The position numbers and the translations under genes are program-made. A stretch of DNA of 64,000 bases from Prochlorococcus marinus str. MIT 0918 (GTDB lineage: Bacteria; Cyanobacteriota; Cyanobacteriia; PCC-6307; Cyanobiaceae): positions 62,001 through 126,000 of the forward strand of contig NZ_CP114780.1 of the NCBI RefSeq assembly GCF_027359415.1, written 5' to 3'. The notes beneath the pieces were generated by a model that had not been told where the DNA came from, did no database searches, and saw nothing but the letters and a program-made list of their open reading frames with translations. How positions within the stretch are numbered: position 1 is the stretch's first letter; every line of letters begins with the position of its first letter. Shown piece by piece: positions 61,290 through 64,000 of the stretch.

Positions 61290-62108
61290 TTAATTATATG
61301 GTCCAAATCTAGCGGTGCATTCAGCTCCACACTTAGCACCTATTTCTATTGCTTTCGATATGTCTAAACCTCCTGCTAAACCAACTGTTACACCAGCGGC
61401 AAAACTGTCACCGCATCCATAAGTATCAACTATCTTTTTATTCAATTTCAAAGCTTTATATCGACCTCCAGGCTCTACTTTTCCTCCAAGAGCTCCTTCA
61501 GTTGAGATTTTTATCTTTGTCTTGAATTTTTTCTCTTCTTCTTTTATTTGTTCGTCTGGATCTAAACCGCTTCCAATTAATGCATCAAGCTCTATATTGG
61601 CAGAATTTAAATTCTCTATCTTCACTCTCGGAGTTGCACATAATATTTGTGCCTGTCTAGCTAAATTAATAGCCATTCCATCAGCTGCAGTTATAAAAAC
61701 CCCATCAAATTCATTTAATATTTCCCAAGGCAACTTGTCTTGCCCTTTAGGTTGCAGCCTCTCTCCTATTACAGTTATTGCTCTTTCTCCACTGCTATCA
61801 ATAAGACTAATGGCTCTTCTAGTGGGTTGATTTCTCCATGCTATATGCATTATGAGGCCTAGTTCTTCAAGTCTTTGAGCACATATTTTCCCAATATTGT
61901 CATTGCCAAGAGAAGTGAAAAAGTGCACTTTTTCCTTAGTTAGATTTGCCATTTGCACCCCAGCCACTGCTCCTCCCCCAGCAGGTTCTTCTAATAGATT
62001 AGAACCATGGCTAATTAATCCTTCCGAAGGTAATTTGTTTACAGATAGGAAAGTCACCCATTCAATATGACCTACTACGGCTAAATTTAAGGAGTTAAAT
62101 GGTTTCAA
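61290..62108 (-). CDS. PfkB-family carbohydrate kinase
   Basis: 272-residue sugar or nucleoside kinase of the ribokinase/PfkB superfamily. Signature 1 is seen around EEPAGGGAVAGVQMANL and signature 2 as VDTYGCGDSFAAGV, with the catalytic Asp. Substrates in this family include ribose, fructose and adenosine, and cannot be told from sequence. The gene stands alone. Confidence 0.85.
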   Translation of the reverse strand: MKPFNSLNLAVVGHIEWVTFLSVNKLPSEGLISHGSNLLEEPAGGGAVAGVQMANLTKEKVHFFTSLGNDNIGKICAQRLEELGLIMHIAWRNQPTRRAISLIDSSGERAITVIGERLQPKGQDKLPWEILNEFDGVFITAADGMAINLARQAQILCATPRVKIENLNSANIELDALIGSGLDPDEQIKEEEKKFKTKIKISTEGALGGKVEPGGRYKALKLNKKIVDTYGCGDSFAAGVTVGLAGGLDISKAIEIGAKCGAECTARFGPYN

Positions 62109-62283
62109 ATGAGTCGAGGCTCTTTTGTACTCAAATGTAAGTTTAATATTTTTTTTAGTTTTAAATACGATTCTTTAATTTTGATTTTAATTTATTAACC
62201 TTGATTTTTAGTTGATTTCAGCAAGTGAGCGATAAATTTGTTCTTATAATTCGTTTCGCTTATAAAATCCAGTAAGTAATTGC

Positions 62284-62640
62284 TTGCAAATGAAACTTCC
62301 TTCTTCAAAAATCGGATACTTGTATTTACTACTATGTATTGCAGGTGCTGTTTTGCCAACACTTTCTAATATTGATTTCGTACGAGCTTATGGACCTGGA
62401 TTTGATATTCAATCTTTTATATCTTTAGCAACAAATAATCCAGCAGCAAAATCTTTATCTTTAGATTTATTCATATCTTCTTCATCAATTTTTCTATGGA
62501 TGTATATCGAATCGAGGAGGCTTGAAATGAGGAATTTTTGGATTATAGTTTTAACTACATTTACTATTGCAATTGCTTTCTCAACCCCACTCTTTCTGTT
62601 TTTACGTGAACTTAGGCTGAGTGAAATAGAAGATAAATAA
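62284..62640 (+). CDS. DUF2834-family membrane protein
   Basis: 118 residues with three to four membrane spans, fitting DUF2834: LYLLLCIAGAVLPTLSN, LDLFISSSSIFLWMYIESRRLEMR and the end STPLFLFLREL. The function is unknown. A second Met at residue 3 is possible as start. It is divergent from the PfkB gene. Confidence 0.85.
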   Translation: MQMKLPSSKIGYLYLLLCIAGAVLPTLSNIDFVRAYGPGFDIQSFISLATNNPAAKSLSLDLFISSSSIFLWMYIESRRLEMRNFWIIVLTTFTIAIAFSTPLFLFLRELRLSEIEDK

Positions 62641-62691
62641 GATTACTAAGTCTGATTATTGTTAGGGATAGTTAAATAAAATATTTATAGC

Positions 62692-63945
62692 TTAAATAAT
62701 TCTAGTCCTTTCAATATAATTTGTTATAGGATATGCAACTATGCAAGTAAAGCTTATTATTAACCATAGTAACATAGCATTTCCTTGACTATCTATCAAT
62801 TTACCAGCTACTAAAGGGAATATTAGAAAACTTATTCCAAAAGTTTGAGAATATAGAGCCATACCTAACCCTTTATATTTGATGGGTGATACCTTAAATA
62901 TAGCTTCAGTCCCTGTTGGTAAATAACTTGCAATTCCAATTGATATAGGTATTAAAGCTATAATTAACAAGAAGATTCCATTACTAAATAAACTTGATAA
63001 TGATAGTAATAGGCATCCTAATGAAAAGCTTAAGAGACTTATCTTGAAACCATAGATAAAATTCCTCTTTGTCAACCAATAGCCTATGGGCCATTGTATT
63101 AAGGGGAGTAACGTTAGTTGAAAAGATATTATCCATGTTGTCCATTTCCCATTTATTCCAGGCCTATATATACCCCCATTGGCGATGTCAAGTTGTAGCG
63201 CTATTTGCATTAATGATAATATACCTGTACTCAAAATACTTAAAATAAGTATTGGAGCAATTAATTTAAGTAAATCATTCAATTCTTTTCTTTTGGTATA
63301 TAATCTTTCTTCTTTTCTGTGGTTTTTTTGTTTATTTGAAGATTGGAATAGGCTTTTAAAAGATATCCCTTGAACAATTGATATAAGTATAAGCATGCAT
63401 ATTGCTTCGTTGATGTAAATAAACCTTATATAGTTAAAAGATGCTGCTATAGAACCAATTAATGCACCAGTAGTTATTCCTAGTGCATCAGCACTTCTTG
63501 CTAAAGCAAAACCTTTATTTGAATTATTTTTATCGCAGCATGTTGGAATAGCTAGTTCAACTGATGGCCAGTAAATCCCTGCAGCAGCTCCAAGAAAAAA
63601 TTCGCCTATAAAATAGATTTGTTTTGTAGAAGCAATTAATAAAAACAAGTCAGCCGTAATAGCCAGTATTCCTGCAATTCTTAGAGGCAATGAGAAGCTT
63701 ATACCTTTATCCAAAAAAACACCTGTGGAGAACCTTGTGATTGTTCCAGCGAAAGCTGCTGCAACAAAGCCAATTCCTATCTCTGTAGCGGAAAAAGAAA
63801 GATCGTTGAAAATTAATGGAGTTAAATAAAGAACACCCCCTGCTCCAATAGATGCTAAGAAGCGACAAATTGTTATTATGCGCAAATTAGATGGAAACTG
63901 GTTCCACCACTTTCTGAGCTTTGTCGTTGTTTTTAAGACGGTCAA
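62692..63945 (-). CDS. MFS-family transporter
   Basis: 417-residue major facilitator with 12 predicted spans. The motif A-like loop between spans 2 and 3 reads GTITRFSTGVFLDKG and the central cytoplasmic loop is lysine rich (NKQKNHRKEERLYTKRKE), as usual between the two six-span halves. The substrate is not apparent. Complete within the window; the last 55 bp to the right have no visible gene. Confidence 0.85.
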   Translation of the reverse strand: MTVLKTTTKLRKWWNQFPSNLRIITICRFLASIGAGGVLYLTPLIFNDLSFSATEIGIGFVAAAFAGTITRFSTGVFLDKGISFSLPLRIAGILAITADLFLLIASTKQIYFIGEFFLGAAAGIYWPSVELAIPTCCDKNNSNKGFALARSADALGITTGALIGSIAASFNYIRFIYINEAICMLILISIVQGISFKSLFQSSNKQKNHRKEERLYTKRKELNDLLKLIAPILILSILSTGILSLMQIALQLDIANGGIYRPGINGKWTTWIISFQLTLLPLIQWPIGYWLTKRNFIYGFKISLLSFSLGCLLLSLSSLFSNGIFLLIIALIPISIGIASYLPTGTEAIFKVSPIKYKGLGMALYSQTFGISFLIFPLVAGKLIDSQGNAMLLWLIISFTCIVAYPITNYIERTRII

Positions 63946-64000
63946 TACGAAGAATACTTCTTACTAGCTTGACTGCCAGTATTGCAGTCAGCAATATTTT

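Noticed and set aside
1-64000. CRISPR array, insertion sequence, prophage or integrase.
   Set aside because: No regularly spaced repeats, transposase-like or integrase-like proteins were seen.

Overview
The window looks like a piece of a Prochlorococcus chromosome, most likely from a low-light-adapted lineage. The evidence is the AT-rich sequence, three tandem pcb genes for the divinyl-chlorophyll a/b antenna, short high-light-inducible (Hli) proteins, a flavodoxin gene beside the last pcb, a Yfr2-type small RNA, and many tiny single-membrane-span genes with short intergenic gaps. This is inferred from gene families; no strain can be named. No rRNA, insertion sequence, integrase, prophage or CRISPR array was seen, and only one tRNA, Gly(CCC).

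Layout. 1-4.1 kb: plus-strand operon with a split transketolase (5' end cut by the window edge), a YhdH-type reductase, a FabZ-like hot-dog protein and an AAC(3)-type acetyltransferase. 4.1-13.8 kb: mostly small unknown genes, a Yfr2-family sRNA, a ferredoxin-metallo-beta-lactamase fusion, a SemiSWEET transporter and an SGNH hydrolase. 13.9-17.7 kb: complete Aap-type polar amino acid ABC transporter operon. 18-21.5 kb: small genes, a strong bidirectional terminator, a compact structured region at about 20.70-20.96 kb that looks like an unidentified RNA gene, and a 34-residue Hli-like protein. 21.5-30.3 kb: surface-glycan type cluster on the minus strand: an overlapping FkbH-ACP-MaoC-SDR cassette, two DegT-family aminotransferases (one WecE-like), a methyltransferase and a glycosyltransferase. 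30.7-34.7 kb: SbcCD-like nuclease pair.

34.8-50.5 kb is ordinary genome interspersed with small orphans: tRNA-Gly, a histone H1-like basic protein, a phosphoribosyltransferase, MIF-type tautomerase, Nramp-type and AEC-type transporters, a 2OG-Fe(II) oxygenase, PurT, a Nif11-type peptide, DUF3386 and DUF2470 proteins and a short AbrB-like protein. 50.7-58.1 kb is the light-harvesting island: two hli genes, three pcb genes, three related one-span membrane proteins on the opposite strand, and isiB. 58.2-64 kb: a lumenal pentapeptide-repeat protein, a PfkB-family kinase, a DUF2834 protein and an MFS transporter.

The most interesting points are the uncharacterised small membrane proteins interleaved with the pcb genes, a 25-nt element shared by all three pcb leaders, the unidentified RNA-like locus at 20.7 kb, and the FkbH/ACP cassette that may build an acyl group for a surface amino sugar. 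All family assignments come from reading motifs by eye; no database search was run.
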